This document shows, piece after piece, positions 1 through 7,454 of a stretch of 64,000 bases of DNA. The notes under the pieces are model-generated. The model had not been told where the DNA came from. It did no database searches and saw only the letters and a list, made by a program, of their open reading frames with translations. Source of the stretch: Pseudomonas sp. BN102. GTDB taxonomy: Bacteria > Pseudomonadota > Gammaproteobacteria > Pseudomonadales > Pseudomonadaceae. How positions within the stretch are numbered: position 1 is the first letter of the stretch; the number at the start of each line of letters is the position of its first letter. Position numbers and translations under genes: made by a program. The stretch is taken from the NCBI RefSeq assembly GCF_029871245.1, contig NZ_SSON01000065.1:124001-188000 (forward strand), given 5' to 3'.

Positions 1-465
1 GCCCCCTTCAACGGCTTCCTCGCCGAGAAGGTGGAAGTGGTGGTACGTGGCCAGGACGACTTCCCGGCCTTCAGCTGGGCCGAGCTGATGGCCATGATCC
101 CGCGCACGGTGGGCCGCGAGCTGCGCAAGCTGGCCTACTTCCTGCCGCGCGCCGGGGCCCTGTTGATTCTCTCTTTCATCCCGGTGGTCAACCTGGTGGC
201 CGCGCCCCTGTGGATACTTTTCGGCATCTGGATGATGGCGGTGCAGTACATCGACTACCCGGCGGACAACCACAAGCTGGGCTGGAACGAGATGCTCGCC
301 TGGCTGCGGGAGAAGCGCTGGCAGAGCCTGGGCTTCGGCGGCATCACCTACCTGGCGTTGATGATTCCCTTCGTCAACGTCCTGATGATGCCCGCCGCCG
401 TGGCCGGGGCGACGCTGTTCTGGGTCCGCGAGGGTGGTGACCGACAACTCGCCCCCAGGGCCTGA
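1..465 (+). CDS. cysZ: Sulfate transporter CysZ, C-terminal part (5' truncated by window edge)
   Basis: The reading frame is open from base 1, so the gene starts outside the window; an internal GTG at 31 is not the true start. The visible 154 residues hold two strongly hydrophobic stretches (around residues 50-85 and 115-140) and the family segment [26 protein letters not shown]. This matches the C-terminal half of the CysZ/EI24 family, inner-membrane proteins of about 250 residues that take up sulfate for cysteine synthesis. In P. aeruginosa the same gene (PA0846) lies beside the glycosyltransferase that follows here. Confidence in the family is high; sulfate specificity is inferred from the family. 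Confidence 0.85.
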   Translation, partial: APFNGFLAEKVEVVVRGQDDFPAFSWAELMAMIPRTVGRELRKLAYFLPRAGALLILSFIPVVNLVAAPLWILFGIWMMAVQYIDYPADNHKLGWNEMLAWLREKRWQSLGFGGITYLALMIPFVNVLMMPAAVAGATLFWVREGGDRQLAPRA

Positions 466-543
466 GTCACACTCCGGAGTCCGGTCACACAGACGTCATT
501 CCACTGTCACACGGGCTACATGGCCCGTGTCGACACTGGCGTC

Positions 544-1731
544 ATGACCATAGCGCCCCTGTACATCTCGCTGATCAGCGAAACCTTCCTGCCCGAAGTC
601 AACGGCGTGGCCAATACCCTTGGCCGCCTTTGCGACGGCTTGCGCACCGCCGGCCACCGGCTGCAACTGGTGCGCCCGCGCCAGTCCTGCGACCAGGGCC
701 GCAGGAGCGACGATGAACTGCTGCTGATCCGCGGTTGGCCGCTGCCGGGCTATCCCGGCCTGCAATGGGGCCAGTCCTGCCTGCACAAGCTGCTGCGTCG
801 CTGGCGCCAGCGCAAACCGGATGTGCTCTATATCGCCACCGAGGGCCCGCTGGGCTTCTCCGCCCTGCGCGCCGCGCGGCGCCTGGGGATTCCGGTGGTG
901 AGCGGCTTCCACACCAACTTCCAGCAATACACCGGGCACTACGGCGCGGGACTGCTGACGCGCCTGCTGACCAACTACTTGCGCTGGTTCCACAACGCCA
1001 CCCGGCTAACTCTGGTGCCCAGCGTCAGCCAGCTGCAAGACCTGACCCGACGCGGCTTCGAGCGCCTGCAGCTGCTCTCCCGGGGCGTCGACGGCCAGCT
1101 CTTCAACCCCGCCCGCCGCTGCCCGGAGTTGCGCTCACAATGGGGCCTCGGCGAGCAGGACATCGCGGTGATTCACGTCGGCCGCCTGGCCGCGGAAAAG
1201 AACCTCGGCCTGCTCGGCGACACCTTCCATCACCTGCAGCGACGTTATCCACAGCTGAGCCTGAAGCTGGTGGTAGTGGGCGACGGCCCGCAACGCACCT
1301 CGCTCCAGCGCGCGCTGCCGGACGCTCTCTTCTGCGGCGTGCAGCGAGGCGAGGAGCTGGCCCGGCATTACGCGTCGGGCGACCTCTTTCTCTTCCCCAG
1401 CCTGTCGGAAACCTTCGGCAACGTGGTGCTGGAAGCCCTGGCCGCGGGCCTGGCGGTAGTGGCCTTCGACCAGGCCGCCGCAGCACAGCACATCCGCCAT
1501 GGCCACAACGGCGCCCTGGCGCTGCCGGACGAGCCGGCCAGCTTCCTCGAGGCTGCCGCCTGGCTGCTGGAGGACCCGGAGAACTTGCGCCGGGTACGCC
1601 TCAATGCGCGCATGCATGCCGGCCGCCAGGGCTGGGAGGCCATAGTCCAGCAGTTCGAGCAGTATCTGCTGCATGCCCGCCGTCCCGAGCTCGAAAACCC
1701 CATCAGTGGCGGCCTGCCGCCACGCGTCTAG
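544..1731 (+). CDS. GT4-family glycosyltransferase (mannosyltransferase-like)
   Basis: A 395-residue GT-B fold glycosyltransferase. The N-terminus carries the family signature SETFLPEVNGVANTLGRL, an acceptor-domain loop. The C-terminal donor-binding half carries HVGRLAAEKNLGLL and the EX7E-type motif SLSETFGNVVLEALAAGLAVVAFD near residues 290-315. It resembles the PimB-like alpha-mannosyltransferases of Pseudomonas (PA0842 position). The ATG at 544 is preferred over one at 520 because family members usually begin about eight residues before ETFLPE; neither has a strong ribosome binding site. It converges on the DegV gene: the two stop codons overlap in a shared CTAG. The acceptor is unknown, perhaps a lipid or surface glycan. 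Confidence 0.85.
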   Translation: MTIAPLYISLISETFLPEVNGVANTLGRLCDGLRTAGHRLQLVRPRQSCDQGRRSDDELLLIRGWPLPGYPGLQWGQSCLHKLLRRWRQRKPDVLYIATEGPLGFSALRAARRLGIPVVSGFHTNFQQYTGHYGAGLLTRLLTNYLRWFHNATRLTLVPSVSQLQDLTRRGFERLQLLSRGVDGQLFNPARRCPELRSQWGLGEQDIAVIHVGRLAAEKNLGLLGDTFHHLQRRYPQLSLKLVVVGDGPQRTSLQRALPDALFCGVQRGEELARHYASGDLFLFPSLSETFGNVVLEALAAGLAVVAFDQAAAAQHIRHGHNGALALPDEPASFLEAAAWLLEDPENLRRVRLNARMHAGRQGWEAIVQQFEQYLLHARRPELENPISGGLPPRV

Positions 1732-2687
1732 GCGAAGGCGGCAGTTGGTGCGGCGAATGCCAGGCTGAGGGCGCCACGGCCCAGGTTGATAGCCCCGGTA
1801 GGACTGAGCATGGCCAGCTGCAGGGTCACGCCACGTTCCGTGCAGGCCGCATTCAGTTCGACGAAACCCGGCAGGTCGCGCACCAGGGACAGTTCTCCCG
1901 CGAAGCTGATGCACAGCTGCGGCGCCAGCAACTCGCCGGCCAGCACCCGCAACCGCGCGTGGGCCAGCAGCTTCTCCGCCGCCTTGTCGAAGCTGGGCGC
2001 CAGGGCAACGGGTTTGTCCTCACCCTGCTGCACGCTGATCACCGGCTTCACGTCGAGCAACGAACCCAGCCCCAGGGCGGCCCCGCGCAAGCGGTCGAGC
2101 AGGCCACCGCGCTCACCTTTCTGGAAGCCGCGCCGGCGCAGGTGGCCGAGGTCGTCGGCGACGAGAAAGGTGCGGACCTGCCCGGCCAGTTGCTCCAGCC
2201 GCGTGCGCACCGCATTGGGATGGGCGCCATCGCCGATCAGCCGCACCGCCTCGGCGGCCAGCACGGCGCTGCCGGCGAAGATGCTGCACCCATCGACCAC
2301 CCGCATGGCGAAATGTCCAGCCACCCCGGCCGCTGCACGCCGCTCACGGTAACGCTGGAGCAGGTCGAAGGAGGCCTGGGTAGCGTGCTCGAAGATCGCG
2401 CTGCGCTGGGCGGAGATGGTCAGGCAAATGACCTGGTCGTAGCGGGTCACCAGTTCCTCGAGAAACCATTCCTGCATTTCCGCGACCTGCAGCGGCTCGC
2501 TGCCGTCCCCCGGCCCGACCATGGGCAACAGCTCGCTGTAGAAAGCCTGGGTGGCCTGCGGCACCCGGCGGTCGATCAGTGACTGCTCGCCGAGCCGGAT
2601 GCGGATGGGCAGCACCGGGATGCGGTGCTTGAGGAGAAAGTCCTGGGGCAGGTCACAGCTGGCGTCCACTACCAGGCCAATGCGCAT
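1728..2687 (-). CDS. DegV family fatty-acid-binding protein
   Basis: A 319-residue DegV-family protein. The start MRIGLVVDASCDLP matches the family opening (D-S/A-x-C-D-L) that lines the fatty-acid head-group pocket, and further conserved positions include the ISAQRSAIFEHA stretch. The C-terminal half contains the lipid-binding domain. Known DegV proteins bind fatty acids for FakA-type kinases in Firmicutes; in Pseudomonas no FakA partner is obvious, so the role is inferred only as fatty-acid binding. The start at 2687 has a clear AAGGAG six bases upstream. The gene is convergent with the glycosyltransferase. It corresponds to the PA0841 position in P. aeruginosa. Confidence 0.8.
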   Translation of the reverse strand: MRIGLVVDASCDLPQDFLLKHRIPVLPIRIRLGEQSLIDRRVPQATQAFYSELLPMVGPGDGSEPLQVAEMQEWFLEELVTRYDQVICLTISAQRSAIFEHATQASFDLLQRYRERRAAAGVAGHFAMRVVDGCSIFAGSAVLAAEAVRLIGDGAHPNAVRTRLEQLAGQVRTFLVADDLGHLRRRGFQKGERGGLLDRLRGAALGLGSLLDVKPVISVQQGEDKPVALAPSFDKAAEKLLAHARLRVLAGELLAPQLCISFAGELSLVRDLPGFVELNAACTERGVTLQLAMLSPTGAINLGRGALSLAFAAPTAAFA

Positions 2688-2972
2688 GGAATACTCCTTC
2701 GGCCGGTGTCCGGCGCTTGTTGTGGTGCGCGCACAGTGCCGGGCGGAAGGGATGGTGTCAGCCCAACTGATTGAGGGTTTCGCGGAGGGTGGTCGATGGC
2801 TTCACAGGTAGGTTGGCGCTGAGCGGAGCGAAGCCCAACAAGGCTTGCGCAGCACTCCCAGAATGTCCTGCCACCCAATGTTGGGCTTCGCAGGCTCAGC
2901 GCCAACCTACGAAAAGCAAACTGGCGCCTCCAGAACGCAGAAGCCCCGCCTGAGCGGGGCTTCCTTCACGTC
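2688..2972. repeat. Intergenic region with a long imperfect inverted repeat (REP-like, GTAGGTTGG family)
   Basis: This 285-base gap holds no gene. From 2808 to 2910 a sequence opening GTAGGTTGGCGCTGAGC is answered by GCTCAGCGCCAACCTAC, forming a long hairpin with an inner pair around the GAAGCCCAACA / TGTTGGGCTTCG segments. A related inverted repeat lies at 57573-57653, so this is a dispersed repeat family rather than a local operator. A terminator for the oxidoreductase gene follows at 2940-2963. Confidence 0.75.
2940..2963 (-). terminator. Probable terminator of the old yellow enzyme gene
   Basis: A GC-rich 9-bp hairpin (AAGCCCCGC / GCGGGGCTT) lies just after the stop codon of the minus-strand oxidoreductase gene. 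The T-rich tail is short, so termination strength is uncertain. Confidence 0.55.
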
Positions 2973-4082
2973 TTACACCAGGCTACCCAGGGCATCCCGG
3001 CTGAACGGCAGGATGTCCTGCATCCGCCCTTCACGTACTTTCACCGCCCAATCCGGGTCCACCAGCAGGGCACGGCCCACGGCCACCAGGTCGAACTCTT
3101 CCTTGTTCAGGCGCTCCAGCAGGCCTTCGATGTTGGCCGGCTGGGCGACCTTGTCGGTCTTGACCATGAACTGCAGGAATTCGCCGTCCAGGCCAACGCT
3201 GCCGACGGTAATGGTCGGCTTGCCGGTGAGCTGGCGGGTCCAGCCGGCGAGGTTGAGGTCGGAGCCCTCGAACTCCGGCTCCCAGAATCGGCGGGTGGAG
3301 CAGTGGAAGATATCCACACCGGCGTCGGCCAGGGGCTTGAGGAATTCTCCCAGGGCTTCGGAGGTCTGCACCAGGCGCGCGGTGTAGTCCTGCTGCTTCC
3401 ACTGGGAGAAGCGGAAGATGATCGGGAAATCCGGCCCGACAGCGGCACGTACGGCTTGGACCAACTCAATGGCAAAGCGCGAACGGTTGGCCAGGCTGCC
3501 GCCGTATTCGTCGGTGCGCTGGTTGCTGCCTTCCCAGAAGAACTGGTCGATCAGGTAGCCGTGGGCGCCGTGGATTTCCACGCCGTCCATGCCGATGGCC
3601 TGGGCGTCGCGGGCGGCCTGGGCGAAGGCGGCGATGACGTTCTGGATGTCATCCGTGGTCATGCCATGGACCACTACCTGGCCGTCCTTCACTTTCTCGC
3701 TGGGGCCGTAGCCGGGGACACTGGCGTCCGGCTCGGTGCCCAGGCGGCGGACACTGCCCACATGCCAGAGCTGCGGCACGATGCGCCCGCCTTCGGCATG
3801 CACGGCGTCCACCACTTCTTTCCAGCCGGCCAGGGCGTCCTCGCCATGGAAGCGCGGCACATGGGGATAACCGTTGGAGGCCTTGTGGCCGACCGTAGTG
3901 CCCTCGGTGATGATCAGGCCGACACCGGCAGCTGCACGGCGGCGGTAGTACTCCACCACCTTGGCATTGGGCACGCCGCCGGGGGAGAAGGAGCGGGTCA
4001 TCGGCGCCATCACCACGCGGGTGGGCAGTTCCAGTCCGCCGAGGCGGAAGGGTTCGAAGAGGGCGTTTACCAGAGCGGTCAT
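2973..4082 (-). CDS. NADH:flavin oxidoreductase, old yellow enzyme family (XenB/NemA-like)
   Basis: A 369-residue FMN-dependent TIM-barrel ene-reductase. The N-terminus LFEPFRLGGLELPTRVVMAPMTRS is split in the usual OYE way, and the substrate-binding pair is seen in EIHGAHGYLIDQFF (His...His). LWHVG and the C-terminal VGRALLVDPDW phosphate-binding strand are also present. Such enzymes reduce activated alkenes, quinones and nitro compounds. The start at 4082 has GGAG seven bases upstream and gives the family length; an upstream in-frame start at 4127 adds only a non-family extension. The TetR gene is immediately upstream on the same strand, and both promoters share an operator-like sequence, which points to NemR-NemA style control by electrophiles. 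Confidence 0.9.
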   Translation of the reverse strand: MTALVNALFEPFRLGGLELPTRVVMAPMTRSFSPGGVPNAKVVEYYRRRAAAGVGLIITEGTTVGHKASNGYPHVPRFHGEDALAGWKEVVDAVHAEGGRIVPQLWHVGSVRRLGTEPDASVPGYGPSEKVKDGQVVVHGMTTDDIQNVIAAFAQAARDAQAIGMDGVEIHGAHGYLIDQFFWEGSNQRTDEYGGSLANRSRFAIELVQAVRAAVGPDFPIIFRFSQWKQQDYTARLVQTSEALGEFLKPLADAGVDIFHCSTRRFWEPEFEGSDLNLAGWTRQLTGKPTITVGSVGLDGEFLQFMVKTDKVAQPANIEGLLERLNKEEFDLVAVGRALLVDPDWAVKVREGRMQDILPFSRDALGSLV

Positions 4083-4103
4083 GGGGTCTCCTGTGGCCGG
4101 CCA

Positions 4104-4117
4104 GATGACCGGTCGTC
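4104..4117. promoter_or_regulatory. Near-palindromic operator upstream of old yellow enzyme gene
   Basis: GATGACCGGTCGTC is palindromic except for one base pair per arm and sits 21 bases before the oxidoreductase start. The same core recurs at 4742-4755 before the tetR gene. It is the likely binding site of the adjacent TetR protein; this is inferred from duplication and symmetry. Confidence 0.7.
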
Positions 4118-4139
4118 TCGGTTTCAAGGCATTGAAAAA

Positions 4140-4730
4140 TCAGGCCCGGAGCAGCAGTTCCAGGCGGTCCACGAATGCATGCAGGGGGGCGGTCCCGCCG
4201 CCCACCTTCAGGCGTGTGAGCACGCCCTGCCAGGCGTTGGCGATGAAGGCGGCGAGGTTGGCGCAGTCTTCACCGGCGGGCAGTTCGCCGGCGGCCACGG
4301 CCTCTTCCAGGCAGGCCTGGAGGATGTCTGCGGAGCCTTGCAGAATGCCGTCCACCTGCTCGCCGATGGCGGGCGACAGCTCGGCCATCTCGAAGCTGAG
4401 GCTGCCGATGAAGCAGTGGTATTCCGGTTTCTCGCGGCTGGCGAAACGCGCCAGCAGGTCGCGGTAGTAGCCGAGGATACGCTGGCACGGGCTCAGCGCC
4501 GGATTGGCCAGGGCCTGGGCATAACGTTCCAGGCGCGGCCGGTAGAGGTACTCCAGGGCCTGCAGGGCGAAGTCTTCCTTGCTGGCGAAGTAGTGATAGA
4601 AGGAGCCCTTGGGAATGCCCGCGGCCTGGACGATCTCCTGCACGCCGGTGCCGTGGTAGCCACGGCGGGTCATCACCTGGGAGCCCCTGGCGAGGATGAG
4701 GTCGCGTTTGTCGAGTCGGATACTGGCCAT
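4140..4730 (-). CDS. TetR-family repressor, NemR-like
   Basis: A 196-residue TetR protein. The N-terminal helix-turn-helix is visible in GYHGTGVQEIVQAAGIPKGSFYHYFASKEDF, and the C-terminal ligand domain contains EYHCFIGSLSFEMAEL, whose cysteine is placed like the redox-sensing cysteine of NemR-type regulators. The gene is directly upstream of an old yellow enzyme on the same strand, the nemR-nemA arrangement. An alternative ATG at 4742 would put the start inside the operator copy, so 4730 is preferred, although no good ribosome binding site is seen for either. The protein probably represses itself and the oxidoreductase until modified by electrophiles such as quinones or methylglyoxal. Confidence 0.82.
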   Translation of the reverse strand: MASIRLDKRDLILARGSQVMTRRGYHGTGVQEIVQAAGIPKGSFYHYFASKEDFALQALEYLYRPRLERYAQALANPALSPCQRILGYYRDLLARFASREKPEYHCFIGSLSFEMAELSPAIGEQVDGILQGSADILQACLEEAVAAGELPAGEDCANLAAFIANAWQGVLTRLKVGGGTAPLHAFVDRLELLLRA

Positions 4731-4741
4731 GGCGGCGAGCA

Positions 4742-4755
4742 TATGACCGGTCGTC
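4742..4755. promoter_or_regulatory. Second copy of TetR operator, before the tetR gene
   Basis: TATGACCGGTCGTC repeats the sequence found at 4104-4117; the two regions share a 16-base identity (ATGACCGGTCGTCTCG at 4105-4120 and 4743-4758). Its position 12 bases before the TetR start suggests autorepression. Confidence 0.7.
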
Positions 4756-4876
4756 TCGCCCTGCCCAGCACTATTGATCAGCGTGATTGGCGGCCACAGG
4801 CCTGGCGGGAATGGAGGAGATGGAGCGCGAACGCGGGGCGGTTCCTTCCGCCCCGGTTGTCATGAGCGGGGGTGGA

Positions 4877-5359
4877 TCAGGCCAGGGCCTTTTCGACGGC
4901 CTGGATCAGCGCGGGATCTTCCGGGGCGGTACGCGGCGAGAAGCGCGCCAGCACGCGGCCGTCCTTGCCCACCAGGAACTTCTCGAAGTTCCAGGTAATG
5001 TCGCCGGGAAACTCGGCGCCCTCGCCCGCCAGCAGGCGGTACAGCGGATGGCGGGCCGAGCCGTTGACCTCGAGCTTGCTGCCCAGGGGGAAGGTCACCC
5101 CATAGTTGAGGCTGCAGAACTCACGGATTTCCTCCTCGCTGCCCGGCTCCTGGGCGGCGAACTGGTTGCACGGCAGGCCCAGCACGGTAAAGCCCTTGTC
5201 GCGGTATTGCTGGTAGAGCTTTTCCAGGCCGGCGTACTGCGGGGTCAGGCCGCACTTGGAGGCGACATTCACCACCAGCACCACCTGGCCCTTGAACGGC
5301 GCCAACGGCAAGTCCTGACCGTCGAGCGCACGCAGATTGAGGTCGTGAAAGGCACTCAT
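4877..5359 (-). CDS. Glutathione peroxidase family protein (Cys-type)
   Basis: A 160-residue thioredoxin-fold peroxidase. The catalytic tetrad is visible: peroxidatic Cys in NVASKCGLTPQY, Gln in LPCNQF, and Trp/Asn in WNFEKFLV. A second cysteine in EFCSLNYGV could act as the resolving residue, so the protein probably uses thioredoxin rather than glutathione, as most bacterial homologues do. It reduces hydrogen peroxide and lipid hydroperoxides in the cytoplasm. The start at 5359 has GAGGAG seven bases upstream. It lies downstream of slyD on the same strand but is separated from it by a strong terminator at 5399-5424, so it probably has its own promoter. Confidence 0.92.
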   Translation of the reverse strand: MSAFHDLNLRALDGQDLPLAPFKGQVVLVVNVASKCGLTPQYAGLEKLYQQYRDKGFTVLGLPCNQFAAQEPGSEEEIREFCSLNYGVTFPLGSKLEVNGSARHPLYRLLAGEGAEFPGDITWNFEKFLVGKDGRVLARFSPRTAPEDPALIQAVEKALA

Positions 5360-5398
5360 GACTGACTCCTCGAAAATCACAGGGATTTCACAGCAGAC

Positions 5399-5424
5399 AA
5401 AAAAGGCGCCCCGGGGCGCCTTTT
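5399..5424 (-). terminator. Intrinsic terminator after slyD
   Basis: On the minus strand a GGCGCC-CCGG-GGCGCC hairpin is followed by a run of six T. It lies 62 bases past the slyD stop. The plus strand also has TTTT, so it may work in both directions. Confidence 0.85.
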
Positions 5425-5485
5425 CGGTTTTTTCAGCTTAGCAGCCGTATGGCGATTTGCCGGGTCGGCAATCGCCGGCGAACGG

Positions 5486-5971
5486 TCAGTGGTGGTGACC
5501 GCCTTCGCCGTGGATGTGACCGTGGGCGATCTCTTCGGCGTTGGCGTCACGCACGTTGACTACCTTGACCTTGAAGTTCAGGCGCTGGCCGGCCAGCGGG
5601 TGGTTGCCGTCGACGGTCACGTCGTCGCCGTCGATGTCGCGGATGGTGACGATCTGCATGCTGCCGTCCGGGCCGGAAGCGTGAAACTGCATGCCGACTT
5701 CCAGTTGATCCACGCCTTCGAACATCGCGCGGTCCAGGGTGGCGACCAGCTCGGCGCTGTACTCGCCGTAGCCGTCTTCCGGCTCGACGGCGACGCTCAG
5801 CTCGTCACCGGCCTGCTTCCCTTCCAGTGCCCGCTCCAGGCCGATGATGATGTTGCCGGCGCCGTGCAGGTACACCAGCGGCGCGCCGCCAGCGGAGCTG
5901 TCGATCACCTCACCGGCGTCGTTGGTAAGGGTATAGTCGATGGACACAGCCTTGTTGGCGGCGATCAGCAT
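5486..5971 (-). CDS. slyD: FKBP-type peptidyl-prolyl isomerase SlyD
   Basis: A 161-residue FKBP. The domain order is that of SlyD: N-terminal FKBP part (VSIDYTLTNDAGEVIDSS), an inserted IF chaperone flap (about residues 70-130), return to FKBP with GNHPLAGQRLNFKVKV, then a short His-rich tail (HGHIHGEGGHHH) that binds nickel and other metals. It catalyses prolyl isomerisation, holds unfolded proteins and can deliver Ni. The start MLIAANKAV at 5971 is the usual SlyD start; the upstream in-frame extension to 6046 is not family-like. It is divergent from the DUF3565 gene, whose start lies only 19 bases away. Confidence 0.95.
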   Translation of the reverse strand: MLIAANKAVSIDYTLTNDAGEVIDSSAGGAPLVYLHGAGNIIIGLERALEGKQAGDELSVAVEPEDGYGEYSAELVATLDRAMFEGVDQLEVGMQFHASGPDGSMQIVTIRDIDGDDVTVDGNHPLAGQRLNFKVKVVNVRDANAEEIAHGHIHGEGGHHH

Positions 5972-5990
5972 GGTGCGAGACCTTCTGCAA

Positions 5991-6266
5991 ATGAATGATG
6001 AACGAGCAAGTTTAACCGCCCATTTAGACGATTGCGACCCGAACACTGACGGGCGGCCCCGGCTGGTCGGCTATAGACAGGACGAGGACGGTCACTGGGT
6101 AGCCCTGCTCTCTTGCGGCCATACTCAACACCTGCGGCACCAGCCACCCTGGCAGTCGCGCGCCTGGGTACTCGACCCTGCTCAGCGCGCTGGCCAGCTG
6201 GGCCGCTTCTTCCCCTGCGGCTGGTGCGCCCAGGGCCTGGCGCCCGACTCCATCGAGAAAAGCTGA
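5991..6266 (+). CDS. DUF3565 domain protein (pressure-regulated type)
   Basis: A 91-residue protein whose residues 25-85 match the DUF3565 family: [28 protein letters not shown], then a conserved final FPCGWC. The Cys-Gly-His and CxxC residues suggest a small metal site. Function is unknown; some homologues are called pressure-regulated proteins. The start at 5991 gives about 20 residues before the domain and could be too early, since no strong ribosome binding site is seen. Its stop codon overlaps the acetate kinase ATG (TGATG at 6264-6268), so the two are translationally coupled. Confidence 0.7.
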   Translation: MNDERASLTAHLDDCDPNTDGRPRLVGYRQDEDGHWVALLSCGHTQHLRHQPPWQSRAWVLDPAQRAGQLGRFFPCGWCAQGLAPDSIEKS

Positions 6267-7432
6267 TGCCCGCACGCAATATCCTGGTGATCCACGCCCG
6301 CAAGACCTCTGTGCGCTTCGCCCTGGTCAACGAAGCCCACAGCCAGTTCACCCTCCACGGCCTCGCCGAGGGCCTGGGCAGCCGCGATGCCGAACTGCGC
6401 TGGCAGCGCGGCGGCGAGAGAGACAGCCTGATGATCCCCAATGCCGACCATCGCGCGGCGCTGTCCCAACTCATGCCCCTGGTCCAGGGCGCCGCCGGCG
6501 GCAAGCTGCACGGGGTCGGCCACCATGTGCTGCACGGTGGCGAATTCTTCAGCTCGGCCTGCCGCCTGGAACCGCAAGTGATCCGGCGCCTGCAGGCCCT
6601 CGCCCCGCTGGCGCCGCAGCAGATGCCGGCCAGCCTCGCGGGCATCGAGGCGGCGATGCACCTCTTGCCGAACCTGCCCCACGTGGCGGTGTTCGACACC
6701 GCCTTCCACCAGACCATGCCCGAGCACGTCTACCGCCTGGCCCTGCCGGATGCGGTATACCGCGACCACGGCCTGCGCCGGTACGCCTTCCACGGCAGCA
6801 GCCACCGCTACGTCAGTCATCGCGCCGCCGAGCTGGCCGGGCTGTCCATCGGCGACAGCTGCTGGCTCTCCGCCCACCTGGGCGCCCATGGTTCCGCCTG
6901 CGCCATCGTCAATGGCCAGAGCCGCGACGCCAGCATGAACCTGGTGATGGCCACCCGCAGCGGCGACATCGATCCGCACCTCTACACCCAATTGCACCGC
7001 AGCCTGGGCTGGAGCCTGGAGAAGATCGACCAGGTGCTGCGCCAGGAAAGCGGCCTGCTCGGTCTTTCGGAGCTGGCCAGCGACATGCGCAGCCTGGAAA
7101 AGGCCCGCGACCAGGGTCATGCCGGCGCCACCCTGGCCATCGAGGTCTACTGCTACCGCCTGGCCAAGACCCTGGCCGCCGTGGGCTGCGCCCTGCCGCA
7201 GCTGGACGGGCTGATCTTCACCGGCGAAATCGGCGAGAATTCGCCCCTTGTGCGCAGCAAGACGGTGGACCACCTGAAGCTGCTCAACCTGGCCATCGAC
7301 CGCGAAGCCAACGCCCGCTGTGTGCGCGGCGTCGCCGGCCCGATCCACAAGCGCGGCCATCCGCGCGTGCTGGTGGTGCCGACCAACGAAGAACGCCAGA
7401 TCGCCTTCGACACCCTGGCCCTGCTCGCCTGA
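6266..7432 (+). CDS. ackA: Acetate kinase family protein with altered active site
   Basis: A 388-residue protein of acetate kinase length, directly upstream of pta. Kept motifs are [10 protein letters not shown] (catalytic Asp, residue 144), FHGSSHRYV (His 180), TRSGDIDP (Arg 231) and the C-terminal NEE. Several residues normally invariant are changed. The N-terminal phosphate loop N-x-GSSS-x-K reads HARKTSVR at residues 10-17, so the Asn, first Ser and Lys are lost. The substrate Arg in GHRVVHGG is His 87. HLGNG is HLGAH, the segment between D-x-SM and TRSGD is about seven residues short, and GGIGEN is GEIGEN. Normal AckA makes acetyl phosphate from acetate and ATP; these changes make activity doubtful. 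It may be inactive, regulatory, or use another substrate. Confidence 0.85.
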   Translation: MPARNILVIHARKTSVRFALVNEAHSQFTLHGLAEGLGSRDAELRWQRGGERDSLMIPNADHRAALSQLMPLVQGAAGGKLHGVGHHVLHGGEFFSSACRLEPQVIRRLQALAPLAPQQMPASLAGIEAAMHLLPNLPHVAVFDTAFHQTMPEHVYRLALPDAVYRDHGLRRYAFHGSSHRYVSHRAAELAGLSIGDSCWLSAHLGAHGSACAIVNGQSRDASMNLVMATRSGDIDPHLYTQLHRSLGWSLEKIDQVLRQESGLLGLSELASDMRSLEKARDQGHAGATLAIEVYCYRLAKTLAAVGCALPQLDGLIFTGEIGENSPLVRSKTVDHLKLLNLAIDREANARCVRGVAGPIHKRGHPRVLVVPTNEERQIAFDTLALLA

Positions 7433-7454
7433 ACCGCTTTAGCCAAGGAGCCCC

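Noticed and set aside
735-2582. A 615-residue plus-strand frame overlapping the glycosyltransferase and DegV genes
   Set aside because: Overlaps two well-supported genes, with Pro/Arg/Ala-rich composition typical of a shadow frame.
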